64,000 nt of DNA from Photobacterium lipolyticum (GCF_003026475.1 NZ_PYMC01000008.1:124001-188000), one strand, 5' to 3'; counted from the stretch's first letter, positions 48,190-58,111 are shown. Notes: a model not told the origin generated them from the letters alone. Numbers and translations are program-made.

Positions 48190-49266
48190 ATGGATATGAC
48201 ACTGAAAGTCGCAATTAATGGATTCGGTCGCATTGGTCGCAGTGTGCTTCGCGCACTGTACGAGAGCGATAAACATACTCAGATAAAAGTCGTGGCGGTT
48301 AACGAGCTGGCCGAGCCTGAAGCGATGGCTCACTTGTTGCAGTATGACAGCAGCCATGGCCGATTCTTTAAGACCGTCTCTCATGATCAGGAGCATCTCT
48401 TTATTGCTCATGATAATGGCGAGCAAGACCGCGTTCGCATTTTGCACCAAAATGATATTACCCTTTTGCCCTGGCATGATTTAGATGTCGATATCGTTCT
48501 CGACTGTACCGGGGTGTATGGATCTCGCGATGATGGCCTTGCCCACATTAAGGCGGGGGCGAAGAAAGTGTTATTTTCTCATCCCGCAGCCACTGATATC
48601 GACAATACGATTATCTATGGTGTGAACCATGAGACGCTCAAGCCTGAGCACCGCATTGTTTCTAATGGTTCCTGTACCACCAACTGTATTGTCCCGGTGA
48701 TCAAAGTACTTGATGAAACCTTTGGTATCGAATCCGGCACAATCACCACCATCCACTCTGCGATGAATGACCAACAGGTTATCGACGCTTACCATTCTGA
48801 TTTGCGTCGTACCCGGGCTGCCAGTCAGTCAATTATTCCTGTTGATACTAAACTGCATCTTGGGATTGGTCGTATATTCCCGAAACTTTCTGACAAATTT
48901 GAAGCAATTTCCGTGCGTGTACCTACAATTAACGTCACAGCAATGGATTTAAGTGTCACAGTTAAAACAAATGTGAAAGTTAATGACGTAAATCAATCAC
49001 TGTCTGAGGCATCTCGTTGTACATTAGATGGTATTGTGGATTACACCGAAGCACCGCTGGTTTCCATCGATTTTAATCACGATCCCCATAGCGCGATAGT
49101 CGACGGCACGCAAACGCGAGTCAGCAATAAGCACTTAATAAAGTTGCTGGTGTGGTGTGATAACGAATGGGGATTTGCCAACCGTATGTTAGATACCGCG
49201 TTGGCTATGCATGCTACTGATGCTGTGCAACATAGTGTTGCCGCGATGCAGTATAGCGAAGCATAA
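48190..49266 (+). CDS. epd: D-erythrose-4-phosphate dehydrogenase
   Basis: A 358-residue GAPDH-like enzyme oxidising erythrose-4-phosphate to 4-phosphoerythronate for pyridoxal-phosphate synthesis. The NAD site [17 protein letters not shown] and the catalytic C162 (SNGSCTTNC) are present, and the internal sequence [19 protein letters not shown] is specific to Epd rather than Gap. ATG 48196 (MTLKV) is an alternative start two codons in. It forms the conserved epd-pgk-fba cluster and is fed by tkt upstream. Confidence 0.94.
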   Translation: MDMTLKVAINGFGRIGRSVLRALYESDKHTQIKVVAVNELAEPEAMAHLLQYDSSHGRFFKTVSHDQEHLFIAHDNGEQDRVRILHQNDITLLPWHDLDVDIVLDCTGVYGSRDDGLAHIKAGAKKVLFSHPAATDIDNTIIYGVNHETLKPEHRIVSNGSCTTNCIVPVIKVLDETFGIESGTITTIHSAMNDQQVIDAYHSDLRRTRAASQSIIPVDTKLHLGIGRIFPKLSDKFEAISVRVPTINVTAMDLSVTVKTNVKVNDVNQSLSEASRCTLDGIVDYTEAPLVSIDFNHDPHSAIVDGTQTRVSNKHLIKLLVWCDNEWGFANRMLDTALAMHATDAVQHSVAAMQYSEA

Positions 49267-49356
49267 CAGCAGTAAAGAATTATTTGGGTCTGGCAGTGAC
49301 GCCGGGCTGGTAAAGAACTTTAAATTTTATTTTTAACACTGTTGAGAGGACAAACC

Positions 49357-50520
49357 ATGTCTGTAATCAAGATGACTGATCTGGAACTTGCTGGTAAGCG
49401 CGTATTTATTCGTGCAGATCTAAACGTACCAGTTAAAGACGGTAAAGTAACATCTGACGCGCGTATTCTAGCGTCTCTTCCAACTATCAAGCTCTGCCTA
49501 GAAGCTGGCGCTAAAGTAATGGTTACTTCACACCTTGGTCGTCCAACTGAAGGTGAGTACAACGAAGAGTTCTCTCTAGCTCCAGTAGTTAACTACTTAA
49601 ATGACGCATTAGATTGTGACGTTAAACTAGCGAAAGATTACCTGGATGGTCTTGAACTAAACGCTGGTGAGCTAGTTGTTCTTGAAAACGTTCGCTTTAA
49701 CAAAGGCGAGAAGAAGAACGAAGAAGAGCTTTCTAAGAAATATGCAGCACTTTGTGACATCTTCGTAATGGATGCATTCGGTACGGCTCACCGTGCACAA
49801 GCATCGACTCACGGTGTTGGCATGTACGCACCGGTAGCATGTGCGGGCCCTCTGCTAGCTGCTGAGCTCGAAGCGCTTGGTAAAGCAATGGACAATCCAG
49901 CTCGTCCGCTGGTTGCAATCGTTGGTGGTTCTAAAGTTTCTACTAAACTGACTGTTCTTGAGTCGCTATCTAAAATCGCTGACCAACTGGTTGTTGGTGG
50001 TGGTATCGCGAATACTTTCATTGCCGCTGAAGGCCACAATGTTGGTAAATCTCTATACGAAGCAGATTTAGTTGAAACAGCTAAAAAACTAATGAAAGAG
50101 TGTGCTATTCCTGTTGCAACTGACGTTGCATGTGCAAAAGCATTCGATGAGAACGCAGAAGCTGAAATTAAGCACGTTTCTGAAGTTCAAGACGACGACA
50201 TGATTTTTGACCTGGGCCCAGATTCAACAGCTGCTCTTGCTGAAATCATCGGCAATGCAAAAACAATTCTTTGGAATGGCCCTGTTGGCGTATTTGAATT
50301 CAAGAACTTTGAAGCGGGTACTGCCGGTATTTCTAAAGCAATCGCAGAATCCGAAGGTTTCTCTGTTGCTGGTGGCGGTGACACATTAGCTGCTATCGAC
50401 AAGTTCGGCATCAAAGCTGATGTTTCTTACATTTCTACTGGTGGCGGTGCGTTCCTTGAGTTCGTTGAAGGTAAAGTATTACCAGCCGTTGCGATGCTAG
50501 AAGAGCGCGCAAAAGCATAA
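49357..50520 (+). CDS. pgk: Phosphoglycerate kinase
   Basis: A 387-residue glycolytic enzyme. [27 protein letters not shown] and the C-terminal GGGDTLAAI are signatures. The start at 49357 has GAGAGGA upstream. The codons are strongly biased (for example CTA, GTT, TCT and AAC), as expected for a very highly expressed gene and unlike neighbouring epd. It lies 90 nt after epd. Confidence 0.97.
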   Translation: MSVIKMTDLELAGKRVFIRADLNVPVKDGKVTSDARILASLPTIKLCLEAGAKVMVTSHLGRPTEGEYNEEFSLAPVVNYLNDALDCDVKLAKDYLDGLELNAGELVVLENVRFNKGEKKNEEELSKKYAALCDIFVMDAFGTAHRAQASTHGVGMYAPVACAGPLLAAELEALGKAMDNPARPLVAIVGGSKVSTKLTVLESLSKIADQLVVGGGIANTFIAAEGHNVGKSLYEADLVETAKKLMKECAIPVATDVACAKAFDENAEAEIKHVSEVQDDDMIFDLGPDSTAALAEIIGNAKTILWNGPVGVFEFKNFEAGTAGISKAIAESEGFSVAGGGDTLAAIDKFGIKADVSYISTGGGAFLEFVEGKVLPAVAMLEERAKA

Positions 50521-50665
50521 TTAAATAAGCTGGGAGCGCGTGCTCCCACCTTTTAATGTTTGTGAATCGGATCAAGTTTTTATAGAATGCTTGACCGGAA
50601 GCAAACGTTTGCAAAGTTTCGTTAAATATTTAACTCAGACTACGAAAGTAAATAGGACTATTGTT

Positions 50666-51742
50666 ATGTCTAAGATCTTCGATTTTGTAAAACCTGGCGT
50701 AATTTCTGGCGACGACGTTCAGAAAGTTTTTGAAGTAGCAAAAGAAAACAAATTTGCTCTTCCTGCAGTTAACGTTGTTAACACTGACACTATCAACGGT
50801 GTTCTAGAAGCAGCAGCTAAAGTTAAAGCGCCTGTAGTTGTTCAGTTCTCTAACGGCGGTGCTGGTTTCTTCGCTGGTAAAGGTCTGAAACTAGAAGGTC
50901 AGGGTACACAAATCCTTGGTGCGGTAGCGGGTGCTAAGTACGTTCACGCCGTTGCTGAATCTTACGGTGTTCCAGTGATTCTTCACACTGACCACGCTGC
51001 TAAGAAACTTCTTCCTTGGATCGACGGCCTACTAGACGCGGGTGAAGCATTCTTCGCTGAAACTGGTAAGCCTCTATTCTCTTCTCACATGATCGACCTT
51101 TCTGAAGAGTCTCTAGAAGAGAACATCGAAATCTCAGGCAAATACCTAGAGCGTATGGCTAAGATGGGTATGACGCTAGAAATCGAACTGGGTTGTACTG
51201 GTGGTGAAGAAGACGGCGTTGATAACTCTGATATGGACGCTTCTGAGCTTTACACTTCTCCTGAAGATGTAGCTTACGCATACGAGAAACTAAGCGCGAT
51301 CAGCCCACGTTTCACTATCGCAGCATCTTTCGGTAACGTACACGGTGTATACCAGGCGGGTAACGTTGTTCTTACTCCAACTATCCTGCGTGACTCTCAA
51401 GCATACTGTGCAGAGAAGTTCGGTATCGCACCTAACGCTCTGAACTTCGTATTCCACGGTGGTTCTGGTTCTTCTGAAGCAGAAATCCAAGAGTCAATCG
51501 GCTACGGTGTTATCAAAATGAACATCGATACTGATACTCAGTGGGCTTCATGGGATGGTATTCGTCAGTACGAAGCTGCAAACCATGATTACCTACAGGG
51601 TCAAATTGGTAACCCAACTGGCGAAGCTGCGCCAAACAAGAAGTACTACGATCCACGCGTATGGTTACGTGCTGGTCAAGAGTCTATGGTTGCTCGTCTT
51701 GAGAAAGCATTCTCAGACCTTAACGCAATCGACGTACTGTAA
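50666..51742 (+). CDS. fba: Fructose-bisphosphate aldolase, class II
   Basis: A 358-residue zinc-dependent aldolase. The start MSKIFDFVKPGVISGDDVQK matches E. coli FbaA. Metal-site sequences are HTDHAAKK and FHGGSGSSEAEI, with GEEDGVDNS between them. ATG 50666 has AGGA upstream; the frame extends upstream to 50540 without support. It has the same extreme codon bias as pgk and lies 145 nt after it. Confidence 0.97.
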   Translation: MSKIFDFVKPGVISGDDVQKVFEVAKENKFALPAVNVVNTDTINGVLEAAAKVKAPVVVQFSNGGAGFFAGKGLKLEGQGTQILGAVAGAKYVHAVAESYGVPVILHTDHAAKKLLPWIDGLLDAGEAFFAETGKPLFSSHMIDLSEESLEENIEISGKYLERMAKMGMTLEIELGCTGGEEDGVDNSDMDASELYTSPEDVAYAYEKLSAISPRFTIAASFGNVHGVYQAGNVVLTPTILRDSQAYCAEKFGIAPNALNFVFHGGSGSSEAEIQESIGYGVIKMNIDTDTQWASWDGIRQYEAANHDYLQGQIGNPTGEAAPNKKYYDPRVWLRAGQESMVARLEKAFSDLNAIDVL

Positions 51743-51795
51743 TTTAGTACGGACCGATGTAATCCACGCTTAGGCGTTGGACATTGAGATTATTT

Positions 51796-51820
51796 AAAAG
51801 CCCGCATTGCGGGCTTTTTT
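51796..51820 (+). terminator. Terminator after fba
   Basis: The stem aaaagcccgc-att-gcgggctttttt is strong and is followed by a T-run. Confidence 0.92.
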
Positions 51821-51964
51821 ATTATCCGGATATATAAATTGGTATATATTAACAGGTAGACAAAAAAACCATTCCTATCAATAGCCTTTCAATCTTTAAT
51901 AAGAATGTCGAGGATGTCGGGGGGGAGTGCTAATTCTTTCGGGATAAATAAAGAGAGAGTAATA

Positions 51965-52849
51965 ATGAGTGAGAGTGTTACAGACAAGGTTGTTGATACC
52001 CTTGCCGATAATGAGCTAACGAATGGCGTACTTAATGCCGGTACCTGGGTGGCCGATAATCAGGATCTGTTGATCCAGTATGGTGTTAACCTGATCTCGG
52101 CTATTCTGATCCTATTCGTAGGTAATCTTATTGTTAAAGGAATTGCGAATGGCGTGGCGAAAGTGCTGCGCAAAAAGAGCATGGACGAGGCGGTTGTTGA
52201 ATTTCTGCATTCGCTCGTGCGCTATCTGCTGTTTGTGATTGTCTTAATTGCAGCGCTTGGTCGGTTAGGCGTTCAGACGGCATCTGTCGTTGCGGTTATC
52301 GGTGCCGCGGGTTTGGCGATTGGATTAGCACTGCAAGGCTCACTATCTAACTTTGCCGCGGGTGTACTGATTGTCGGGTTCCGTCCGTTCAAATCCGGTG
52401 ATTACGTTGAAATTGGTGGCGTGGCGGGATCGGTTGAGTCGATTCAAATTTTCTCAACGGTACTGTGCACGCCAGATAACAAAATGGTAGTGGTACCAAA
52501 TGGTGCGGTCATTAGTAGCCCCATTACGAACTATTCACGCCATGAAACACGCCGAATTGATTTTGTTATCGGGGTCTCTTATGACGCTGATTTGAAGAAA
52601 ACCAAAGAAGTACTCGCACGTGTTGTTGCCGCTGATTCGCGGGTATTAAAAGATCCCGCACCAACCATTGGTGTTGTGGCTCTGGCGGATTCCTCTGTTA
52701 ACTTAGTGGTTCGGCCATGGGTTAAAACCGCTGATTACTGGCGTGTATACTTCGATTTGCTACAAGCGATTAAAGAAGAGCTTGATAAAGAAGACATTAC
52801 AATTCCGTACCCTCAAATGGATGTGCATTTGAATAAGCTGGAAGGCTAA
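51965..52849 (+). CDS. mscS: Small-conductance mechanosensitive channel MscS
   Basis: A 294-residue inner-membrane heptameric channel that opens on osmotic downshock. Three N-terminal membrane segments are seen, the third being the pore helix (VVAVIGAAGLAIGLALQGSL, about residues 99-118), followed by the beta domain (FKSGDYVEIGGVAGSVE) and the alpha/beta C-terminal domain. ATG 51965 is chosen by homology and an AAAGAGAGAG leader. It follows fba, as in E. coli. Confidence 0.95.
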   Translation: MSESVTDKVVDTLADNELTNGVLNAGTWVADNQDLLIQYGVNLISAILILFVGNLIVKGIANGVAKVLRKKSMDEAVVEFLHSLVRYLLFVIVLIAALGRLGVQTASVVAVIGAAGLAIGLALQGSLSNFAAGVLIVGFRPFKSGDYVEIGGVAGSVESIQIFSTVLCTPDNKMVVVPNGAVISSPITNYSRHETRRIDFVIGVSYDADLKKTKEVLARVVAADSRVLKDPAPTIGVVALADSSVNLVVRPWVKTADYWRVYFDLLQAIKEELDKEDITIPYPQMDVHLNKLEG

Positions 52850-52880
52850 TTCCCGCCGGTCAGTCGTCTTTGATGACAAT

Positions 52881-52910
52881 AAAAATGGAGCCCATTGGGC
52901 TCCATTTTTA
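52881..52910. terminator. Bidirectional terminator after mscS
   Basis: The stem aaaaatggagccc-att-gggctccattttt is shared with the convergent deacylase gene. Confidence 0.9.
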
Positions 52911-52920
52911 TATGGATACA

Positions 52921-53442
52921 TTAGGCAATGTGCGCTTGCAGGTCCGGTGCTGACGGTAGCTGAATCTGCGGGTTTGGCAGTAACGCCAACAGCACATCCA
53001 GTTTGTCGCTGGCAAAGGCGAATGTCATGGTTGGCTTGCCGGGGGTGTACATTAATTCGTCAAACGAATAGAGCACAGGGTCAATCAGTAAAGTGATGTG
53101 CTCTGGGAGACCGAATGGACAGACCGCACCTGGCTCACAACCGATGGCGGCTACCATTTCATCATTGCTGCAAATCGATACGCGTTTACCTACCAACGAT
53201 TTCACCAACTTGCTGTCGAGTCGACTGTCGCGATGGGTCAATAACAAGCAATGACCGCCGCCTTTGAGTTTCATGAATAAACTTTTGGTTGGTGCTGCAG
53301 TTATACCGAGTTCGGCACTGATGCGTTGATCGGTCTCGAAATCCAGTATGGGTTCATGCTGCCACTGTTGATAGCCGACACCGGCTTTGCTGAACAGGGC
53401 AAGATTATTGAGATAAATAGCTTCTAATTGTTCAGGCAACAT
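52921..53442 (-). CDS. YbaK/ProX-like aminoacyl-tRNA deacylase domain protein
   Basis: A 173-residue protein whose sequence TKSLFMKLKGGGHCLLLTHRD, the KSLVGKRVSICSNDEMVAAIG segment and the EPGAVCPFGL motif match the YbaK/prolyl-tRNA deacylase family, which hydrolyses mischarged tRNAs. ATG 53442 has AAAAGGA upstream. The same frame continues open to 53790, adding a hydrophobic 116-residue extension of unknown status. It occupies the place of argO in E. coli. Confidence 0.82.
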   Translation of the reverse strand: MLPEQLEAIYLNNLALFSKAGVGYQQWQHEPILDFETDQRISAELGITAAPTKSLFMKLKGGGHCLLLTHRDSRLDSKLVKSLVGKRVSICSNDEMVAAIGCEPGAVCPFGLPEHITLLIDPVLYSFDELMYTPGKPTMTFAFASDKLDVLLALLPNPQIQLPSAPDLQAHIA

Positions 53443-53858
53443 ATTGTGTCCAAGTCCTTTTGCTAAGTGGGCGGCGATGAAGAACATCATAGCGGCAACG
53501 GGAAGATCAATACTGCGCTTTACCTTTGGTTTTGACAAGATTGGACCTAATTGGGCTGTTCCGATAGACAAAGGAAGCCATATTGGTACCGATGACAAAA
53601 GCGATCCGGTCATTAGCTTCAAACTGGCCGCCAATGGATCCCAGAACGCCAGAGATGCTGGTAAGCCACGCACGGAAGGTGCTACCACAGTAATGCGTGT
53701 CATCGGCAGTCTATAATTACTGATAAATAAAACAGTATTCAAAAAATAGTAAGGACGGGATAATTCTGTGAATTCTGTTGTCGAACCCATACACGTTACG
53801 CATTATCGAATATTCGCCATCAATAATATTTTCAATAATAAGAGAGTAGGAAAGCCAT
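53443..53858. other. Ambiguous region upstream of the deacylase, open on both strands
   Basis: The minus-strand frame of the deacylase stays open for 116 further codons, with ATG options at 53790 and 53703. The plus strand has a 90-codon frame (53444-53716). I recognise neither product. The minus product contains two hydrophobic stretches (TGSLLSSVPIWLPLSIGTA and DLPVAAMMFFIAAHLA). Confidence 0.5.
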
Positions 53859-54563
53859 ATGAAGAAACATTTACTAGCGGTGGTATTAGTAGGCGCCAGT
53901 TCATTGATCTCTGCGGAAGTAATGGCAGCGGACGTCGCTTTCCCGCATCTGGAAACCACAGGGATGGGGGAAGTCATGGCCCAGCCTGACATGGCAGTGT
54001 TCTCGGTTGAAGTCGTCGAAACCCGTCAGACGGCAAAAGAAGCCAAACTTGCTGTGGATAAAGCCGTCACCGCATTTAACGAACGCCTGAAGAGGCAAGG
54101 TGTGGAGCGCACAGATATTATGAGCGCGAATATTACGTTACATCCCCAATACCATTATCCAAAAGATAAACAGCCAGAGCTAACGGGCTATCGTGCCAGT
54201 CGTCATATAACGGTAACCGTTAAGCTACTAGAGAAGTTGAACGAATATTTAGATGGCGCTTTGGGTGATGGTATCAACCGTATTAATCACATCGAGCTGA
54301 AAGTCAGCAATGAGGCGGAATTCATCGAGCAGGCGCGCCAGGCTGCGATTAAAGATGCCCAGGAAAAAGCGGAATCATTAGCGAAGGGGTTTGGTGAGAA
54401 TATTGAAGGGGTGTGGAAGATCACGTATCACGCCGCTAGCCCACGCCCGGAAATGATGAGGGCAATGGCCATGGACGTCGGCGGAGAAACGGCTGCAACC
54501 TATCAAGATGCTCAAATTACGATTCGGGATCGGGTGGAAGTGGTGTTTAAGCTTGAGGAATAG
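53859..54563 (+). CDS. yggE: SIMPL domain protein (YggE, oxidative stress defence)
   Basis: A 234-residue exported protein: a Sec signal peptide ends near EVMA-AD (residue 23), then a SIMPL/DUF541 domain with ETTGMGEVMAQPDMAVFSVEV and a C-terminal beta-strand IRDRVEVVFKLEE. E. coli YggE lowers reactive-oxygen stress by an unknown mechanism. In E. coli it also lies between the mscS-argO pair and argP-rpiA-serA; argP is missing here. Confidence 0.9.
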   Translation: MKKHLLAVVLVGASSLISAEVMAADVAFPHLETTGMGEVMAQPDMAVFSVEVVETRQTAKEAKLAVDKAVTAFNERLKRQGVERTDIMSANITLHPQYHYPKDKQPELTGYRASRHITVTVKLLEKLNEYLDGALGDGINRINHIELKVSNEAEFIEQARQAAIKDAQEKAESLAKGFGENIEGVWKITYHAASPRPEMMRAMAMDVGGETAATYQDAQITIRDRVEVVFKLEE

Positions 54564-54678
54564 AAGATATTTTGAGTTGCGAGATTCGAGTTTCTAGTTT
54601 CGAGTGACGAGGAAAATCAAAAACTTGACTTCAAAAGCTGACTCGAAGAGTCTGCCGGACCATAGGACTAAAACACAA

Positions 54679-54702
54679 AAAGGAGAGCGAATGCTCTCCT
54701 TT
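54679..54702 (-). terminator. Terminator after serA
   Basis: The stem aaaggagagc-gaat-gctctccttt is followed on the minus strand by TTGTGTTTT. Confidence 0.82.
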
Positions 54703-54757
54703 CTCTAATCTCTAATCTCTAATCTCTAATCTCGCATCTCGCATCTCAAATCTCGAA
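54702..54757. repeat. Eight tandem heptamers (TCTCTAA/TCTCGCA family)
   Basis: Eight consecutive 7-bp units: TCTCTAA four times, TCTCGCA twice, TCTCAAA and TCTCGAA. It lies between yggE and serA. Related irregular words continue to about 54775 and also occur at 54576-54610. Confidence 0.9.
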
Positions 54758-54784
54758 ACTAGTCTCTCGATTCTGCCGTTTTGA

Positions 54785-56014
54785 TCAATGCAGAATACGG
54801 GCACGAATGGTGCCGTCGATTGCTTTTAGCTTACGGAGGGCTTCTTCCGAGCGCTCGGTTTCCACATCGATAACCACATAACCGATCTTGGCACCTGTTT
54901 GCAGATACTGGGCGGCAATGTTGATCCCTTCTGCGGCGAAGATCGTGGTGATCTGATTCAGGATCCCTGGGCGATTTTCATGAATGTGCAATAGACGCGA
55001 ACAGTTGCGGTGCTCGGGCAGTGACACTTCAGGGAAGCCAACCGCTGACAATGTTGAACCATTATCGGAATATTTAACTAACTTACCGGCTACTTCGATC
55101 CCGATGTTTTCCTGCGCTTCCTGGGTTGAGCCACCGATATGCGGTGTCAACAACACATTGTCAAATTGCGCCAGTGGTGATTTGAACGGGTCTTGATTGG
55201 TTTTAGGCTCTACCGGGAATACGTCAATCGCAGCGCCCGCGAGGTGCTTGCTTTCCAGTGCGCTACATAACGCATCAATTTCAACCACAGTACCACGCGC
55301 GGCATTGATGAAAATCGCCCCTGGTTTCATGCGAGCAAATTCATCAGCGCCCATCATATCTTGAGTGTCAGGGGTTTCCGGCACATGCAGGCTGATCACA
55401 TCACACTTGTTGAGCAGCTCGGTCATTGAGCGAACCTGCGTGGCGTTACCCAGAGAGAGCTTGTTTTCGATATCGTAGAAATAGACTCGCATACCGAGAT
55501 TTTCAGCCAGAATACCGAGCTGAGTACCGATGTGACCGTAGCCAATGATACCTAAGCGTTTGCCTCGCGCTTCATAAGAATGATCGGCGGACTTCTGCCA
55601 TTCGCCGCGATGGGCTTTGGCGTTCTTTTCCGGAATACCACGAAGCAGCAGCAGGATTTCTCCCAGTACTAACTCAGCGACACTTCGGGTATTTGAGAAG
55701 GGGGCGTTAAAAACCGGAATACCCCGTTTGCTAGCTCCTGCAAGATCAACCTGATTGGTACCGATACAGAAACAACCCACAGCCATCAGCTTATTAGCTG
55801 AGTCAAAGACTTCTTCAGTTAGCTGAGTACGCGAGCGAATACCAACAAAATGAGCGTCTTTGATCGCTTCGAGCAGTTCGTCACCGGCAAGCGAACCTTT
55901 ATGGTATTCAATATTGGTATAACCAGCCTGCTGTAAAACCTCAAGTGTAGAAGGGTGAAGCCCTTCCAATAAGAGAATTTTAATTTTTTCTTTATCCAGT
56001 GAAATTTTAGCCAT
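54785..56014 (-). CDS. serA: D-3-phosphoglycerate dehydrogenase
   Basis: A 409-residue NAD-dependent enzyme that opens serine synthesis. The Rossmann motif GIIGYGHIGTQLG, the catalytic arginine region (FINAARGTVVE), HIGGSTQEAQENIG and a C-terminal ACT domain (HIHENRPGILNQITTIF) for serine feedback are present. The leader upstream has a hairpin (56081-56121, aaaagga / tcctttt). It follows rpiA, as in E. coli. Confidence 0.96.
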   Translation of the reverse strand: MAKISLDKEKIKILLLEGLHPSTLEVLQQAGYTNIEYHKGSLAGDELLEAIKDAHFVGIRSRTQLTEEVFDSANKLMAVGCFCIGTNQVDLAGASKRGIPVFNAPFSNTRSVAELVLGEILLLLRGIPEKNAKAHRGEWQKSADHSYEARGKRLGIIGYGHIGTQLGILAENLGMRVYFYDIENKLSLGNATQVRSMTELLNKCDVISLHVPETPDTQDMMGADEFARMKPGAIFINAARGTVVEIDALCSALESKHLAGAAIDVFPVEPKTNQDPFKSPLAQFDNVLLTPHIGGSTQEAQENIGIEVAGKLVKYSDNGSTLSAVGFPEVSLPEHRNCSRLLHIHENRPGILNQITTIFAAEGINIAAQYLQTGAKIGYVVIDVETERSEEALRKLKAIDGTIRARILH

Positions 56015-56229
56015 TGGGTTCTCATCCTTTAAAACATGAGTGGCAGGAACTCAGGTTGGGCAACCGGCGATGCTGAACTGAAAAGGAATAATGGTGTAGC
56101 GGCTGCGGGTAATATCCTTTTCCTGCGCGCCAGTAGCCTGAGGCTTACACTCAAATGATAGCTACATGCTGTTCATTAAAGTATCAAATAATAACCAGTA
56201 TGGGTAAGAATATTACAAAAAAGATAATA

Positions 56230-56256
56230 AAAAACGGCATAAATTATGCCGTTTCG
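56230..56256 (-). terminator. Terminator after rpiA
   Basis: On the minus strand, aaacggcataa / ttatgccgttt is followed by a T-run. Confidence 0.88.
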
Positions 56257-56289
56257 TAATCTAATAACATAAGCAACGGCTATGATTGC

Positions 56290-56949
56290 TTATTTCTCGA
56301 ATTTTTTCACACCGTCAGGCGAGCCAACCAGCAGAACATCCGCTCCGCGGTGAGCAAACAGACCGACAGTCACCACACCTGGCAGGGCATTGATTTTATC
56401 TTCCATCGCCTTCGCGTCAGTGATTGCCATGTTATGCACGTCAATAATGATATTGCCGTTATCTGTCACAACACCTTCACGGTATACCGGATCGCCACCA
56501 AGCTTCACCAGCTCACGGCCGATAAATGAACGTGCCATTGGGATCACTTCAACAGGCAGAGGGAACTGGCCCAGAACGTCTACTTGTTTAGTATTATCAA
56601 CAATGCAGATGAATTTTTTGGACATTGCAGCAACGATTTTTTCGCGCGTCAGTGCCGCGCCGCCGCCTTTGATCATGTCATATTGACCATTGATTTCGTC
56701 GGCACCATCAACATAAATATCGAGGCCGTCAACGTCGTTGGCATCAAAAACCGGAATGCCGATTTGTTCCAGACGTTCAGTAGAAGCGACCGAGCTTGAA
56801 ACAGCCCCTTTGATCTCTTCTTTACGGGTTTCCAGTGCGTCGATGAAGTGATTAACGGTTGAGCCTGTCCCTACACCGACAATGCTGCCTTTTGTAACGT
56901 ATTCCAGTGCAGCCCAGCCAGCCGCTTTCTTCATTTCATCTTGTGTCAT
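56290..56949 (-). CDS. rpiA: Ribose-5-phosphate isomerase A
   Basis: A 219-residue enzyme interconverting ribose-5-phosphate and ribulose-5-phosphate. [16 protein letters not shown], the DGADEING catalytic segment and [15 protein letters not shown] are the family signatures. An AGGAGAAAG leader precedes the ATG. A 53-bp palindrome lies 23 nt upstream in the leader region. Confidence 0.96.
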   Translation of the reverse strand: MTQDEMKKAAGWAALEYVTKGSIVGVGTGSTVNHFIDALETRKEEIKGAVSSSVASTERLEQIGIPVFDANDVDGLDIYVDGADEINGQYDMIKGGGAALTREKIVAAMSKKFICIVDNTKQVDVLGQFPLPVEVIPMARSFIGRELVKLGGDPVYREGVVTDNGNIIIDVHNMAITDAKAMEDKINALPGVVTVGLFAHRGADVLLVGSPDGVKKFEK

Positions 56950-56971
56950 GCCTTTCTCCTAGTAATGGCTA

Positions 56972-57024
56972 ATACCAAACTGAACAATTTTCTGGTTGGA
57001 TCAGATAATTGTTCAGTTTGGTAT
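56972..57024. repeat. 53-bp element with perfect 18-bp inverted repeats
   Basis: ATACCAAACTGAACAATT (56972-56989) and its exact reverse complement (57007-57024) flank 17 bases. It resembles a small MITE and would form a stable hairpin in any rpiA transcript starting upstream of it. Confidence 0.85.
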
Positions 57025-57218
57025 CACGTTGCGCGGAGCGCTGATTATAACTAAGAGTGTGTGGTACGTCAGGGCAAATTTTGACTGAGATCGCTGTTCT
57101 CATATTCAGAAATCATAAATCTATTAATAACATATAGTTAGCGGAGATAGTTGTAGCACATTAAAACCAAACGTTTGCGTGGGTGCGTATATGAAGGAAA
57201 GACGTCAGTATTCGATCA

Positions 57219-57821
57219 TCACCAGGAAAAATGACAGGAGGGGGTGATGATTTCGGGTAAAGGGACATCCCAGGCTTCGAACGGCAGGTTTTCGACCTGC
57301 TGGCAGTCATGAGCCAACCCCAGCGGGCGTGGGCCTTGCTTTTCATGGTGCCAGCGATTGAGCGTACGGTCATAATAACCGCCTCCCATTCCCAGGCGCT
57401 GACCGGTACTATCAAAGGCGACCAGCGGGGTGCAGATCAGATCCAGTTCATTCACCGGCTTGACCAAGCGAATATCTAATACCGGCTCTTGGATCTGATA
57501 TTTGTTCAGCGTCATTCGTGTATCTGGAGTGTAATGCAGAAACAGCAACTGGCCTTTGCTGAAAGGATGCAGGACGGGCAGGTAGACCGATTTACCGTGC
57601 CGCCACAGCCAGTCAATGAGTGGCTGAGTATCGATTTCACCGTCATTGGATAAATACAGTGCAATATGATGGGCGTCGATAACACTCGCCACCTGTTGGA
57701 ATAGTATGAGTAGATCGTGCGCGGCATGCTGTTGTTGCAGAGGGCTAAGGCCGCGGCGACGCAGACGAATGTGTTGGCGAATGTGCTGGCGAGAAGAAGA
57801 TGGTTGAACAGGTGAACTCAT
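57219..57821 (-). CDS. fau: 5-formyltetrahydrofolate cyclo-ligase family protein
   Basis: A 200-residue YgfA/Fau homologue that converts 5-formyl-THF to 5,10-methenyl-THF. The RQHIRLRRRGLSPLQQQHAA start, the PLVAFDSTGQRLGMGGGYYDR nucleotide site and GLAHDCQQVENLPFEAWD are seen. It lies directly downstream of 6S RNA, which in E. coli forms a dual-function transcript with it. Confidence 0.94.
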   Translation of the reverse strand: MSSPVQPSSSRQHIRQHIRLRRRGLSPLQQQHAAHDLLILFQQVASVIDAHHIALYLSNDGEIDTQPLIDWLWRHGKSVYLPVLHPFSKGQLLFLHYTPDTRMTLNKYQIQEPVLDIRLVKPVNELDLICTPLVAFDSTGQRLGMGGGYYDRTLNRWHHEKQGPRPLGLAHDCQQVENLPFEAWDVPLPEIITPSCHFSW

Positions 57822-57925
57822 AGGTCATCCAATGACAGAGGTTGTTCGGGTAATTATAGAGCGAGCATCTGGTGGAGGAGTTTCTAGAATCTCAAATTTC
57901 GATTCTCGTTACTATAGAGTAGAGG

Positions 57926-58106
57926 GTATGCCCCAGGGTGCCGTTGCGCATTGTGGCCCTTGAACCAGATGTTCAAGGTGGATCAGCAACATTAACCGCA
58001 GGCTTCTCAGTCGGGCTGAGCATGCTCAATAGCTAATAGGCAGCCAATCCTGTTTTTTTGCTTATCGGCTCGGGGACGTTAATACGCTGACGTACACCCC
58101 AGGGTC
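57926..58106 (-). ncRNA. ssrS: 6S RNA
   Basis: A regulator of RNA polymerase holoenzyme. On the minus strand it has the terminal stem CCTGGGGTG pairing with CACCCTGGG, the 5' arm motif CCCCGAGCCGATA, the central GAGCATGCTC, TGAGAAGCCTGCGG, and the 3' arm CCTTGAAC / GGTTCAAGG, all recognisable from E. coli 6S. The length is about 181 nt against 184 in E. coli. It lies between zapA and fau, as expected. The exact ends are uncertain by a few bases. Confidence 0.93.
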
Positions 58107-58111
58107 AATTC

